Assembly (NCBI GenBank): GCA_045802605.1
Contig: JBJMQS010000053.1
Span: forward strand, 248,001 to 312,000
Origin: JBJMQS01 sp045802605
GTDB taxonomy: Bacteria > Planctomycetota > Planctomycetia > Gemmatales > Gemmataceae
Direction of reading: 5' to 3'
DNA length: 64,000 nt
Part shown: piece by piece, positions 44,573-57,210 of the stretch
Numbering within the stretch: the first letter of the stretch is position 1
How the letters are laid out: each line of letters opens with the position of its first letter
Made by a program: the position numbers and the translations under genes
Notes under the pieces: generated by a model
What the model saw: the letters and a program-made list of their open reading frames with translations, nothing else
What the model was told of the DNA's origin: nothing
The model's database searches: none

Positions 44573-44848
44573 TCACATCTCGAGGTCGGGATAGTGGCCC
44601 TCATGGAACCGTTCCAAGAACCGAAGCACTGGCTCCGGCACCGGGACTTCGACGGGATCACCTTGAGCAAAAACCACGCGCGATCGATCGCCAAGAATTA
44701 GATCAATTGCAACTCCTTTCGACACCTTGGAATAAGCGTAACGAACGATCGGATTGAGAAACCGCGCGCTATTGCGGATGCCGCGGACCCCGGCTTTGCG
44801 AAGGCAATCGGCCACCTCGTCGGCGGTGGCGCCCAATTCTTCAAGCAT
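44573..44848 (-). CDS. Small protein of unknown function
   Basis: 91 residues. The N-terminal half MLEELGATADEVADCLRKAG reads as helical, GIRNSARFLNPIVRYAYS follows, and the second half (SKGVAIDLILGDRSRVVFAQ, VPVPEPVLRFLERFHEGHYP) alternates strands and helices. The product is soluble. The pair with the 78-residue gene could be a two-gene unit, but I recognise neither and see no toxin or antitoxin signature. Confidence 0.65.
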   Translation of the reverse strand: MLEELGATADEVADCLRKAGVRGIRNSARFLNPIVRYAYSKVSKGVAIDLILGDRSRVVFAQGDPVEVPVPEPVLRFLERFHEGHYPDLEM

Positions 44849-45016
44849 GATAAAAGCGAAGCTCGGGTTCGAGTGGGCTTGGTCCGGACAGACCTATCCT
44901 TGGGAGTCAAAAACTCTGCAACAATTGTTCCGGGCTGGGTTCTCCTGGCAAACTAAAACGATTTTAAGAGTGTCAGATTTCGTCTAACGAGTCGACTTTC
45001 ACGCGCGATAGCCCAC

Positions 45017-45379
45017 TCAAGAAAAGACTTCTAATTGCTTCTTCAGTTGCGATTCCACGAGTTCGGAAAGCGTTTGCTGCGCATGCGCGAGTTGCTCGCC
45101 CAACTGATGCCACTGTTCGCGGAGACGTTGGGATTCATCGTACAGGGACTGGTACGCCGAGCAGGCGTATTTGACTCTCTGAAGTGCCTTTTGATTGGCC
45201 GCCATTTGTTTTTCGATCGCTTGCAATTGAGAAAATGCAACTTCTACTGCGGCAAACGCTTGATGATGACGTTGAGCCAATTCGCTATCCACGGCGGCCT
45301 CTTCGATTCTGGGCGAAAAAACGGAGAGACCGCGGCCCGCCGACCGCGGTCTCTCGAAGGAGAAGCACATAGTCGCCAT
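45017..45379 (-). CDS. Coiled-coil protein of unknown function
   Basis: 120 residues from ATG 45379 (MATMCFSFERPRSAGRGLSV); a start at 45442 is also possible. From residue 30 it is a long heptad-rich helix (QAFAAVEVAFSQLQAIEKQM, AYQSLYDESQRLREQWHQLG, LAHAQQTLSELVESQLKKQL). No membrane segment or motif. Coding is likely from composition; function unknown. Confidence 0.55.
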   Translation of the reverse strand: MATMCFSFERPRSAGRGLSVFSPRIEEAAVDSELAQRHHQAFAAVEVAFSQLQAIEKQMAANQKALQRVKYACSAYQSLYDESQRLREQWHQLGEQLAHAQQTLSELVESQLKKQLEVFS

Positions 45380-45487
45380 TCGATACTGCGAATCCGATGC
45401 CGGAACGCGAGCGCCGGGTCGCGCAAGCTCATTTCTGCGCATCGTTTTACAAGTAGAAGAAGACGTTGCCCGATTGGAGAAACACCT

Positions 45488-45829
45488 ATGAAGAGCCTCA
45501 TCCTCGCAGCCGGCGTCGCCGCTGCAACATTACTGGGAACCGGCACCGTTCAGGCTGCCGACCACCACGGACACTCTGGCCACAACGGTGGCCATAACGA
45601 CAGGCATGGCGGCCATGGTTACTACGGCGGTCATGGTTATTACAACCGTGGGTATTACGGCTACTGGCCGCGCTACAGCTTCAATTACTACGGCGGCTAC
45701 CCGTATTACTCGACCTACAGCTATCCGTACACGACGAACTATTCGTACGCGTACACTGCTCCTGTCTACGAAGACGCTTTTTGGGTTTGCTACGCCGGCC
45801 CAAATGGCTGGGTGTGCTATCACCGATAA
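45488..45829 (+). CDS. Secreted His/Gly/Tyr-rich small protein
   Basis: 113 residues from ATG 45488, with GGAGAA at 45475-45480 as ribosome site. The signal peptide MKSLILAAGVAAATLLGTGT ends VQAAD. The mature part is very rich in His and Gly (HHGHSGHNGGHNDRHGGHGY), then in Tyr (GGYPYYSTYSYPYTTNYSYA), and ends with FWVCYAGPNGWVCYHR. The His/Gly part might bind metal; the Tyr-rich part resembles low-complexity surface proteins. A perfect terminator hairpin follows. Confidence 0.82.
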   Translation: MKSLILAAGVAAATLLGTGTVQAADHHGHSGHNGGHNDRHGGHGYYGGHGYYNRGYYGYWPRYSFNYYGGYPYYSTYSYPYTTNYSYAYTAPVYEDAFWVCYAGPNGWVCYHR

Positions 45830-45847
45830 TGTGCACATCGATTCACT

Positions 45848-45879
45848 GCACGGAGTCTCGTTTCGTCGAGACTCCGTGC
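45848..45879. terminator. Terminator hairpin between convergent genes
   Basis: Perfect 13-bp stem (GCACGGAGTCTCG and complement) with loop TTTCGT, placed 18 bases after the His/Gly/Tyr-rich gene and 7 bases beyond the end of the converging DUF413 gene. Likely ends both. Confidence 0.8.
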
Positions 45880-45886
45880 GGTTGAT

Positions 45887-46231
45887 TTACCACCAACAAC
45901 GATCCGCGTCCCACTCGATCATGCCATAATCTTCTGGCTCATGATGAACTGGCGCCGAGTGTTCCTCGGCTTCATATTCGCGCCGGCCCTTGAGGCGCAT
46001 CCACGCGCGCTCCGTGACGTTCACGGGCTCGGCCTCTTCGCGATCAACTTTGAGGAAACGCCTCTGCTCCGCCGCGACTGGCTCAATTGCCCCAGACGCT
46101 AGGGCTTCGAGCCAATTGCCCGACTCCTCTAGCACGGCCAATTCCTCCGGCGGGAAGATCTCTTTGCTGCAACGAAATTGAAACGGTCGGCGGCGGAGAA
46201 ACTTTGCGTGTTCATCTGGAATATTTTTCAT
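45887..46231 (-). CDS. DUF413/MaoP-like protein
   Basis: 114 residues from ATG 46231 (MKNIPDEHAKFLRRRPFQFR). The block FPPEELAVLEESGNWLEALA, then SGAIEPVAAEQRRFLKVDRE and ERAWMRLKGRREYE, fits DUF413, the family of the enterobacterial MaoP involved in chromosome organisation. The C-terminal acidic tail (HEPEDYGMIEWDADRCWW) is extra. Role here unknown. The start 50 codons inside a longer frame is chosen because similarity begins there. Confidence 0.7.
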   Translation of the reverse strand: MKNIPDEHAKFLRRRPFQFRCSKEIFPPEELAVLEESGNWLEALASGAIEPVAAEQRRFLKVDREEAEPVNVTERAWMRLKGRREYEAEEHSAPVHHEPEDYGMIEWDADRCWW

Positions 46232-46316
46232 GGGCAACTCCCATAAACCTGAATTCACCTCATCGAAACGCAAACGCCGTGCCCGTTGTGGGGTGGAAAA
46301 ACGGTGGACACACACT

Positions 46317-48437
46317 CTACTTTGTCGGCGGAGACCCGACGACTTCACCGAGTTTTTCGAGGTCGACCGGCTTGACAAGATGGTGATCGAAGCCCGCCTC
46401 TCTAGATTGGCTCATATCGAGGTCGGTGCCGTAGCCAGTGACGGCGACCAGGAGCGCGCGCTGAGTCTTCGCTTTGCTGCGCAGACGGCGAGCCACTTCG
46501 TAGCCGTGCATCCGCGGCAAGCCGATATCCAACACGACCACATCGGGGCAAAACTCTTCTGACAGCTCAAGAGCCGATATACCGTCGTGCGTTGAGCGCA
46601 CCTCGTGGCCCTGCAAACGCAAAAGAATGGCCAAGCTCTCGGCGCCATCGACATTGTCATCGACAATCAAAATGCGTTTGCACTGCGAGCCGGCCTCGCT
46701 CGCGGTATGGGCATTGTTGGCGACCTGTGGTGATTCCGATTGGGCCAACAAGGGGATGCGAACAGTGAATTGGCTCCCGGAGCCTAGCCCCTTACTCATC
46801 GCTTGCGTGGTGCCGCCGTGCATCTCGACGATGCGCTGCACGAGCGTCAGGCCAATCCCGAGACCGCCTTCGGAGCGATCGATCGCGCGGTCCACTTGGG
46901 TGAACAACTCGAAGATGGCTTCCAACATCTCCGTTGGAATGCCGATACCTTCGTCCTCGACCCGAATGACGGCAAACCCGGCTTCCGCGGTTGCGGAAAG
47001 ATGAATCTTGCCCTCTTGCTCAGAGTACTTGGCCGCGTTGTTGAGCAGGTTGTTGATGACCTGTTCGAGACGATTGGCATCGCCATTGACCCAAAGCAGA
47101 TTGTCCGGCACATCCACGCGTAGCTGATGGCCGCGGGCGTCGATCTGCGAAAGGCTGGATTCGACGGCGTCGGCGACCACTCGCGCCAGATCGACCGGTT
47201 CCATCTGCAAGCGAATCTTGCCCTGGGTGATGCGGGAAATATCGAGCAGATCGTCAACCAGGCGGACCATGTGGCGGACTTGTCGGTCAATCAGCCCGCA
47301 CGCCCAGCTCGACCGTTTGGGATCTTCGACATTGAGCCTCAGCAGTTCGACGGCATTGCGGATGGGCGCTAACGGGTTTCGCAACTCATGAGCGAGCATC
47401 GAGAGAAAATCGTTTTTCTGGCGATCCGCCTCACGAACGTCTTGGTACAGGCGCGAATTGTCGAGCGCCACCGCGGCACGCGAGGCGAAGTTTTGCGCCA
47501 CCGCGATCTCCGCCGAAGTGAAGCTACGGCCCGACGCTTTCCGCGAGAAGAGAACGGCTGCAAAAGTCCGGCAGCGCGCCCGCAACGGCAACACGATTTC
47601 GCGCGGCTCAACTTCGTACGCCAATGGCGTAATCAGATCCGGCGCGTTCGCCGCGAAAGCACGTTGGACGGACACGCGTTGTTCATCGGTAAATGAAGTG
47701 GCCGTCGGCTCTGCCGCGCGTACGTCTTCGCCCGATTTTCCGGAGATGACTCGCCATCCGCCGTTTGGGCCCTCAGCCAGTACGAGCGTGGCTTCATCGC
47801 ACAAAAACGGCACCGGCAATTGCACCACGTCGCGCAATGTGGTGTTGTAATCGAGTGAGTTGCCCATCACTGAGCCGACTCGCGCCAGAAAGCTCAGCAC
47901 CCGGTTCGATTCTTCCGCAGCGGTGCGTTTGGTGCGCTCCTCGGCCAGAGCGATCCGCTCTTCGACCTGCTTTTGCACTTGCTGCGACATGCGAAACAGA
48001 TCGACGAACACCTTGACCTTGGCCCGCAGGATTTCCGGAACGACCGGCGTGAGTATGAAATCGACGGCACCGAGAGCATAGCCCTCGTTGGTGCGCATCT
48101 CATCGGCGAACGCCGTCATGAAAATGATTGGCGTATGACACGATTGCTTGCGCTTGCGAATGTAGTCAGCCGTTTCGAACCCATCCATGCCCGGCATATT
48201 CACGTCAAGCAAAATCACCGCAAATTCATCGCGCAAGATGTGGCGAAGTGCGTCTTGACCGGAGCGCGCGGTCGTTAGATCGAGGTTGAGGTCCTCCAAG
48301 ATCGCTTGGTATGCCAAGAGCTTTTCCGGAAGGTCATCGACGAGCAAGACCTTTGTTTTCTGAACGTCGGTCATAGACTCATCACGTTCCGCCACCTGAT
48401 CATCCAACCAGTTATGTCGCGTCAAAACCGTTTCCAT
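46317..48437 (-). CDS. Hybrid histidine kinase REC-GAF-HisKA-HATPase-REC
   Basis: 706 residues, cytoplasmic. Order: receiver domain (TKVLLVDDLPEKLLAYQAIL, phospho-Asp in ILLDVNMPGMDG), a helix, a GAF sensor (about 190-340), HisKA with the phospho-His in FLSMLAHELRNPLAPIRNA, HATPase with NLLNNAAKYS (N box), VEDEGIGIPTEML (G1) and GGLGIGLTLVQRIVEMHGG (G2), and a C-terminal receiver (KRILIVDDNVDGAESLAILL, VVVLDIGLPRMHGYEVARRL). It begins 14 bases after the stop of the poly-HAMP kinase and so is the second gene of that operon. The N-terminal receiver suggests it takes phosphate or a signal from the larger kinase before passing it to its own C-terminal receiver. An internal ATG (MTDVQKTKVLLVDD) is an alternative start. 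Confidence 0.93.
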   Translation of the reverse strand: METVLTRHNWLDDQVAERDESMTDVQKTKVLLVDDLPEKLLAYQAILEDLNLDLTTARSGQDALRHILRDEFAVILLDVNMPGMDGFETADYIRKRKQSCHTPIIFMTAFADEMRTNEGYALGAVDFILTPVVPEILRAKVKVFVDLFRMSQQVQKQVEERIALAEERTKRTAAEESNRVLSFLARVGSVMGNSLDYNTTLRDVVQLPVPFLCDEATLVLAEGPNGGWRVISGKSGEDVRAAEPTATSFTDEQRVSVQRAFAANAPDLITPLAYEVEPREIVLPLRARCRTFAAVLFSRKASGRSFTSAEIAVAQNFASRAAVALDNSRLYQDVREADRQKNDFLSMLAHELRNPLAPIRNAVELLRLNVEDPKRSSWACGLIDRQVRHMVRLVDDLLDISRITQGKIRLQMEPVDLARVVADAVESSLSQIDARGHQLRVDVPDNLLWVNGDANRLEQVINNLLNNAAKYSEQEGKIHLSATAEAGFAVIRVEDEGIGIPTEMLEAIFELFTQVDRAIDRSEGGLGIGLTLVQRIVEMHGGTTQAMSKGLGSGSQFTVRIPLLAQSESPQVANNAHTASEAGSQCKRILIVDDNVDGAESLAILLRLQGHEVRSTHDGISALELSEEFCPDVVVLDIGLPRMHGYEVARRLRSKAKTQRALLVAVTGYGTDLDMSQSREAGFDHHLVKPVDLEKLGEVVGSPPTK

Positions 48438-48451
48438 TTTTTAGCCCCAGC

Positions 48452-54772
<6,321 letters not shown>

Positions 54773-55079
54773 GGGTCAATCTCCGTTTGAGATGAAGCCT
54801 GCTCACTGCTCCGCAGTGAAAGTTCCAATTTTGAAGTAAAGCGTTCCTGCGACCCGGCCTCGGGCCGAACCTCGGAACAGACGGGAAAGTCGAACGGCGA
54901 ACCACACGCAACTACCTGCCTATCCATGGCTTACGTCGGATGACAGCGGATTTTCCACCGGGTTGCGGCCCTCGGTGGGGGAATCCGTTGGCATCCGTAC
55001 TGCTTGTCCTTCATTGCTGCGGGCGCAATTCATTGCAACTCTTGGGCCGACAACGTGCTGGGATAAGATGGGTAGTGTC

Positions 55080-55292
55080 CTAATTTGAAATTCGCGGGTG
55101 CGATCCTGCACCGCGAGCCAATTTGTTGACACGCTCAAGCGCGGTCATTGCTTCCGAAATGGCGTTCTGAATTTCGACGTTCGAGTGGGCCAAACGCTTG
55201 CGACTGGCGGCTAATTTTTCTAAGGCACGCCGGGAACCCGCGACTAGAAGCTTCGCGCCCTCAATCAGCCTGTCTTGCTCAGCGTCTGCCAT
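55080..55292 (-). CDS. Cassette protein, 70 residues, helical
   Basis: MADAEQDRLIEGAKLLVAGS and a following helix (RRALEKLAASRKRLAHSNVE, NAISEAMTALERVNKLARGA) suggest an all-helical, charged protein. Its stop codon lies inside the left inverted repeat, so the gene fills the cassette to its very end. It starts 2 bases after the stop of the 78-residue gene; the two form an operon. No family recognised. Confidence 0.6.
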   Translation of the reverse strand: MADAEQDRLIEGAKLLVAGSRRALEKLAASRKRLAHSNVEIQNAISEAMTALERVNKLARGAGSHPRISN

Positions 55293-55294
55293 TC

Positions 55295-55531
55295 CTATTT
55301 GTCCGCAGACGGAAAATGCGGTCGTGGCAATCCAAATTGGGTTAGTGAAGTTTCAACGCTTTGAGATCCAACAGAGACGACCTCGAATAGCGTCTCGCTT
55401 CTTTCACCCTTCAGTATGGCCGTATGAATGCCATGCTCTTGGAGACGGGCCTGTAATTCTTCGGCTCGGGCGGACTCCACTTCGATTATGACGCGGTTGC
55501 CTTGGTGCATTACGGTGGGTGAGTGAGCCAT
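55295..55531 (-). CDS. Cassette protein, 78 residues
   Basis: From ATG 55531 (MAHSPTVMHQGNRVIIEVES), with a longer frame to 55612 that reads poorly. The pattern GNRVIIEVESARAEELQARL then EHGIHTAILKGERSETLFEV is strand-helix-strand, like a small ferredoxin-like or ACT-like fold. The C-terminus is Pro/Phe-rich. Function unknown. Divergent from the RHH gene, sharing its 128-base promoter region. Confidence 0.6.
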   Translation of the reverse strand: MAHSPTVMHQGNRVIIEVESARAEELQARLQEHGIHTAILKGERSETLFEVVSVGSQSVETSLTQFGLPRPHFPSADK

Positions 55532-55624
55532 AAACAAATCCCTGCCAAGGCTGACCCGCAATTTTAACGCCGTTCGGGTGCGGTTGTCGCATCGACCAGG
55601 GAGCGGGGGCAAGAAAAAAAGATA

Positions 55625-55653
55625 TTGTTTTACAACAAATACTGACCTATACT
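55625..55653 (+). promoter_or_regulatory. Sigma70-type promoter with operator-like palindrome
   Basis: TTGTTT (55625-55630) and TATACT (55648-55653) are 17 bases apart, a near-ideal promoter for the RHH gene. TTGTT and AACAA (55625-55629, 55634-55638) form a palindrome over the -35 box, a likely site for autoregulation. Transcription would begin about 55660, at the start codon itself, so the mRNA would be leaderless. Confidence 0.6.
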
Positions 55654-55659
55654 CTTGGC

Positions 55660-55899
55660 ATGGGCAAGAAGCGCCGCCCCGGTCGTCCGAAGCTTGCGAA
55701 GGGAGCGGCCAAAGGGCAGATTTTGAACGTAAGGCTCTCGAAAGCTGAATACCGGCAGGTAGTGAATGAAGCGGTCACGGCAGGCGTAAAAACGTCTGAG
55801 TGGGTGCGGCTCCAATTGCTTGGCCCGCCCAAATTAGATAAGATTTCAGTGCCCGGATCGGAAGGTACGGGAATCGAACCCCACGGGGATGAGCCGTGA
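55660..55899 (+). CDS. Ribbon-helix-helix type regulator of the cassette
   Basis: 79 residues. A basic N-terminus (MGKKRRPGRPKLAKGAAKGQ) is followed by ILNVRLSKAEYRQVVNEAVT and AGVKTSEWVRLQLLG, a strand-helix-helix pattern as in RHH (Arc/CopG/mobilisation-type) DNA-binding proteins. The last 13 codons run antisense over the 3' half of the tRNA-like gene, so the C-terminal tail (EGTGIEPHGDEP) is probably a by-product of that sequence. It likely represses the divergent cassette promoters. Confidence 0.65.
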   Translation: MGKKRRPGRPKLAKGAAKGQILNVRLSKAEYRQVVNEAVTAGVKTSEWVRLQLLGPPKLDKISVPGSEGTGIEPHGDEP

Positions 55900-55948
55900 T
55901 CTAGGGGTGTAGGGCCCCATTAAGCCGCCAGAACTTGATGTACCTTCC
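55859..55948 (-). tRNA. Allo-tRNA-like cloverleaf with 9/3 fold, CUA in anticodon position
   Basis: 90 nt that fold fully: acceptor stem of 9 bp (GGAAGGTAC with GTACCTTCC), discriminator G, D arm ATCAAG/CTTAAT (one C-A mismatch) with a 9-base loop containing GG, anticodon stem GGGG/CCCC with 7-base loop CCCTACA, a long variable arm CACGG/CCGTG with loop CTCATCC, and a T arm of only 3 bp (GGG/CCC) with loop TTCGATT. A 9-bp acceptor with a 3-bp T stem and a long variable arm is the layout of the 9/3 allo-tRNAs, which derive from tRNA-Ser/tRNA-Sec types; G73 suits seryl-tRNA synthetase. The central loop triplet is CUA (reads amber UAG), but position 33 is C instead of U and the anticodon stem has only 4 pairs. 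No CCA is encoded. It may be a suppressor tRNA, a tRNA-like RNA with another job, or a decaying copy. Confidence 0.65.
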
Positions 55949-55953
55949 CGCAA

Positions 55954-56003
55954 GGGAGGACCTCCCACCTGTCCGGTGCTTCTTGTCGAAAATCGGACGG
56001 GTG
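55954..56003 (-). ncRNA. Structured leader upstream of the tRNA-like gene
   Basis: A palindrome GGGAGGACCTCCC (55954-55966) stands 5 bases before the 5' end of the tRNA-like gene on the minus strand, and a 10-bp stem (55966-55975 with 55994-56003, one G-U pair) is next to it. A TATAAA box (minus strand, 56015-56010) lies just beyond, without a clear -35. This could be the transcribed leader or a binding site. Confidence 0.4.
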
Positions 56004-56074
56004 GTGTCTTTTATATCTTTGCGCTGCACAGGCTCGGTCCGGCACCTGCCGCGCTTGGTTGTACTACCATGACT

Positions 56075-56425
56075 TTATGGCCCGTTCGGGTCCTCTCCGG
56101 GGTCCAATAACTCCACATACCTCGTAAGCCGCAGCCAAAGCGCTTTGGACAGCGGGTTAGGAGTCTCTAACAACACGGTCCCACCGGCTTCGGTGTAGGC
56201 CCATGTATTAACGTCGGCCTTGCTTGTTCGCACGACCGCTATCCCACGGTTCGGTTGAGGTGAACTACCCAGCATTTCGTCGGCCGGCGCAGGCGGCAAC
56301 GCCAGCGACTCAGTTGGCCCCGAAGTGGCGCGCCCTCCGCCATGCAGTGAAGCTGAATAACGAAGAAACCCGCTGGTATCGAGCACTTCAAGGTCGGCAG
56401 CACTGCTGACAAATAATTGGGCCAC
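56075..56425 (-). CDS. Cassette protein, 116 residues, unknown
   Basis: From GTG 56425. Sequence ADLEVLDTSGFLRYSASLHG then a disordered Pro/Ala stretch, then NRGIAVVRTSKADVNTWAYT and EAGGTVLLETPNPLSKALWL. The same frame is open for 39 more codons upstream, to a TGA just beyond 56542, and still reads like protein (SILANILLREKQAPKSWAA), yet it contains no ATG, GTG or TTG. So the annotated start may be wrong, or the 5' end has been lost. No family recognised. Confidence 0.55.
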   Translation of the reverse strand: MAQLFVSSAADLEVLDTSGFLRYSASLHGGGRATSGPTESLALPPAPADEMLGSSPQPNRGIAVVRTSKADVNTWAYTEAGGTVLLETPNPLSKALWLRLTRYVELLDPGEDPNGP

Positions 56426-56484
56426 TCGCGCGGCCCAACTCTTGGGGGCCTGCTTTTCGCGCAGAAGTATATTCGCGAGGATGC

Positions 56485-56868
56485 TTGTGCTTGGAAGCCT
56501 GTTTCCGTCGAATCGCTGTATTAAGAGTCCTAAAAACTCAAATCAAGTACCACGTAGAATTGTGCGCTTCAGTGGATGGTAAGGCGGCGAGCCTCCAAGC
56601 CTGCCTGAATGACGGCAAAGAAATCATCAAGGACTTGTCGGTTCGTTGTGGCCAATTAGAGGAATCAGTTAAGGTCCTAGGGTGGATGTCCACCTGGGGC
56701 GGTGCCATGAGCGCTCTCGGCGGCGTCGCTATCAGCGCCGCTGGCGCACTTCCCAACCTGACCGATCAACAAAAGTGGATATTGACCGGAGGAGGCACTA
56801 GCATGGCAATCTGTGGCGTAACGCTACTCATCACTGCGAATCGTATCAGACCAAAACCAAAGACATGA
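56485..56868 (+). CDS. Cassette protein with coiled region and two membrane segments
   Basis: 127 residues from GTG 56485, though a later start is possible because the first 30 residues overlap the open upstream part of the opposite gene. Residues 25-60 (CASVDGKAASLQACLNDGKE, RCGQLEESVKVLGWMS) suggest a coiled helix, followed by two hydrophobic helices (GGAMSALGGVAISAAGAL and WILTGGGTSMAICGVTLLIT). It looks like a small inner-membrane protein. Unknown function. Confidence 0.5.
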   Translation: MCLEACFRRIAVLRVLKTQIKYHVELCASVDGKAASLQACLNDGKEIIKDLSVRCGQLEESVKVLGWMSTWGGAMSALGGVAISAAGALPNLTDQQKWILTGGGTSMAICGVTLLITANRIRPKPKT

Positions 56869-57000
56869 GTTAGAATCTAGGGGCAGTTTCGACGCGTTCC
56901 CCTAGCACGTTCCACGCCAAACCCGTTGAAGCGGAATTTCAAATTAGGACACTACCATAAGATGAGATGGGACCGTCCGAGGACCTCGCAGGGAGAAATC

Positions 57001-57210
57001 ATGGAGCCTGAAGACGCCCAGGAAACGGCCCAGCGAGACCAGCTTTGGGCTAGCCTCCGAGGATTGCGGCCCGCGATTGAGAAACTCGCGATCGGCACTT
57101 TGAAGGCTGGCGAGCGTCATGACCAACTCGCCCAAGTCTTGGCGCGGGTGGTCATCGCGGAGCTCGATTTTCGCGAGCGTAAATTTACTCCTGACCAACA
57201 AGCTGATTAA
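57001..57210 (+). CDS. Small helical protein upstream of the PhoR-like kinase
   Basis: 69 residues from ATG 57001, with GGGAGA at 56991-56996 as ribosome site. Frames reaching further upstream start inside the cassette repeat and are rejected. Sequence MEPEDAQETAQRDQLWASLR and AIEKLAIGTLKAGERHDQLA is helical and charged. It overlaps the kinase start as TAATG, so the three genes 57001-59282 form an operon. Function unknown, perhaps an accessory to the sensor. Confidence 0.68.
   Translation: MEPEDAQETAQRDQLWASLRGLRPAIEKLAIGTLKAGERHDQLAQVLARVVIAELDFRERKFTPDQQAD

Larger units (their letters stand above)
55071..56956. mobile_element. Transposase-less cassette with 23-bp inverted repeats and 8-bp target duplication
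   Basis: The left end starts GGTAGTGTCCTAATTTGAAA (55071 onward) and the right end, read on the minus strand from 56956, is identical for 23 bases. The 8 bases ATAAGATG occur directly before the left end (55063-55070) and directly after the right end (56957-56964). This is the full mark of a transposition event of a 1886-bp unit. It carries five small frames and one tRNA-like gene but no transposase, as in mobile insertion cassettes that are moved in trans. An 8-bp duplication with GG-starting ends fits the IS1595 or ISL3 families, but I cannot assign it. Confidence 0.88.

Noticed and set aside
55859..55948. Reading the cloverleaf as tRNA-Sec or tmRNA
   Set aside because: The anticodon position is CUA, not UCA; the acceptor/T layout is 9/3 and the D loop has 9 bases; no tag-peptide domain is attached. 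No selenocysteine genes were seen.
56926..57000. Upstream start for the 69-residue protein
   Set aside because: The extra 25 codons come from the inverted repeat and target duplication of the cassette, and the ATG at 57001 has its own ribosome site.
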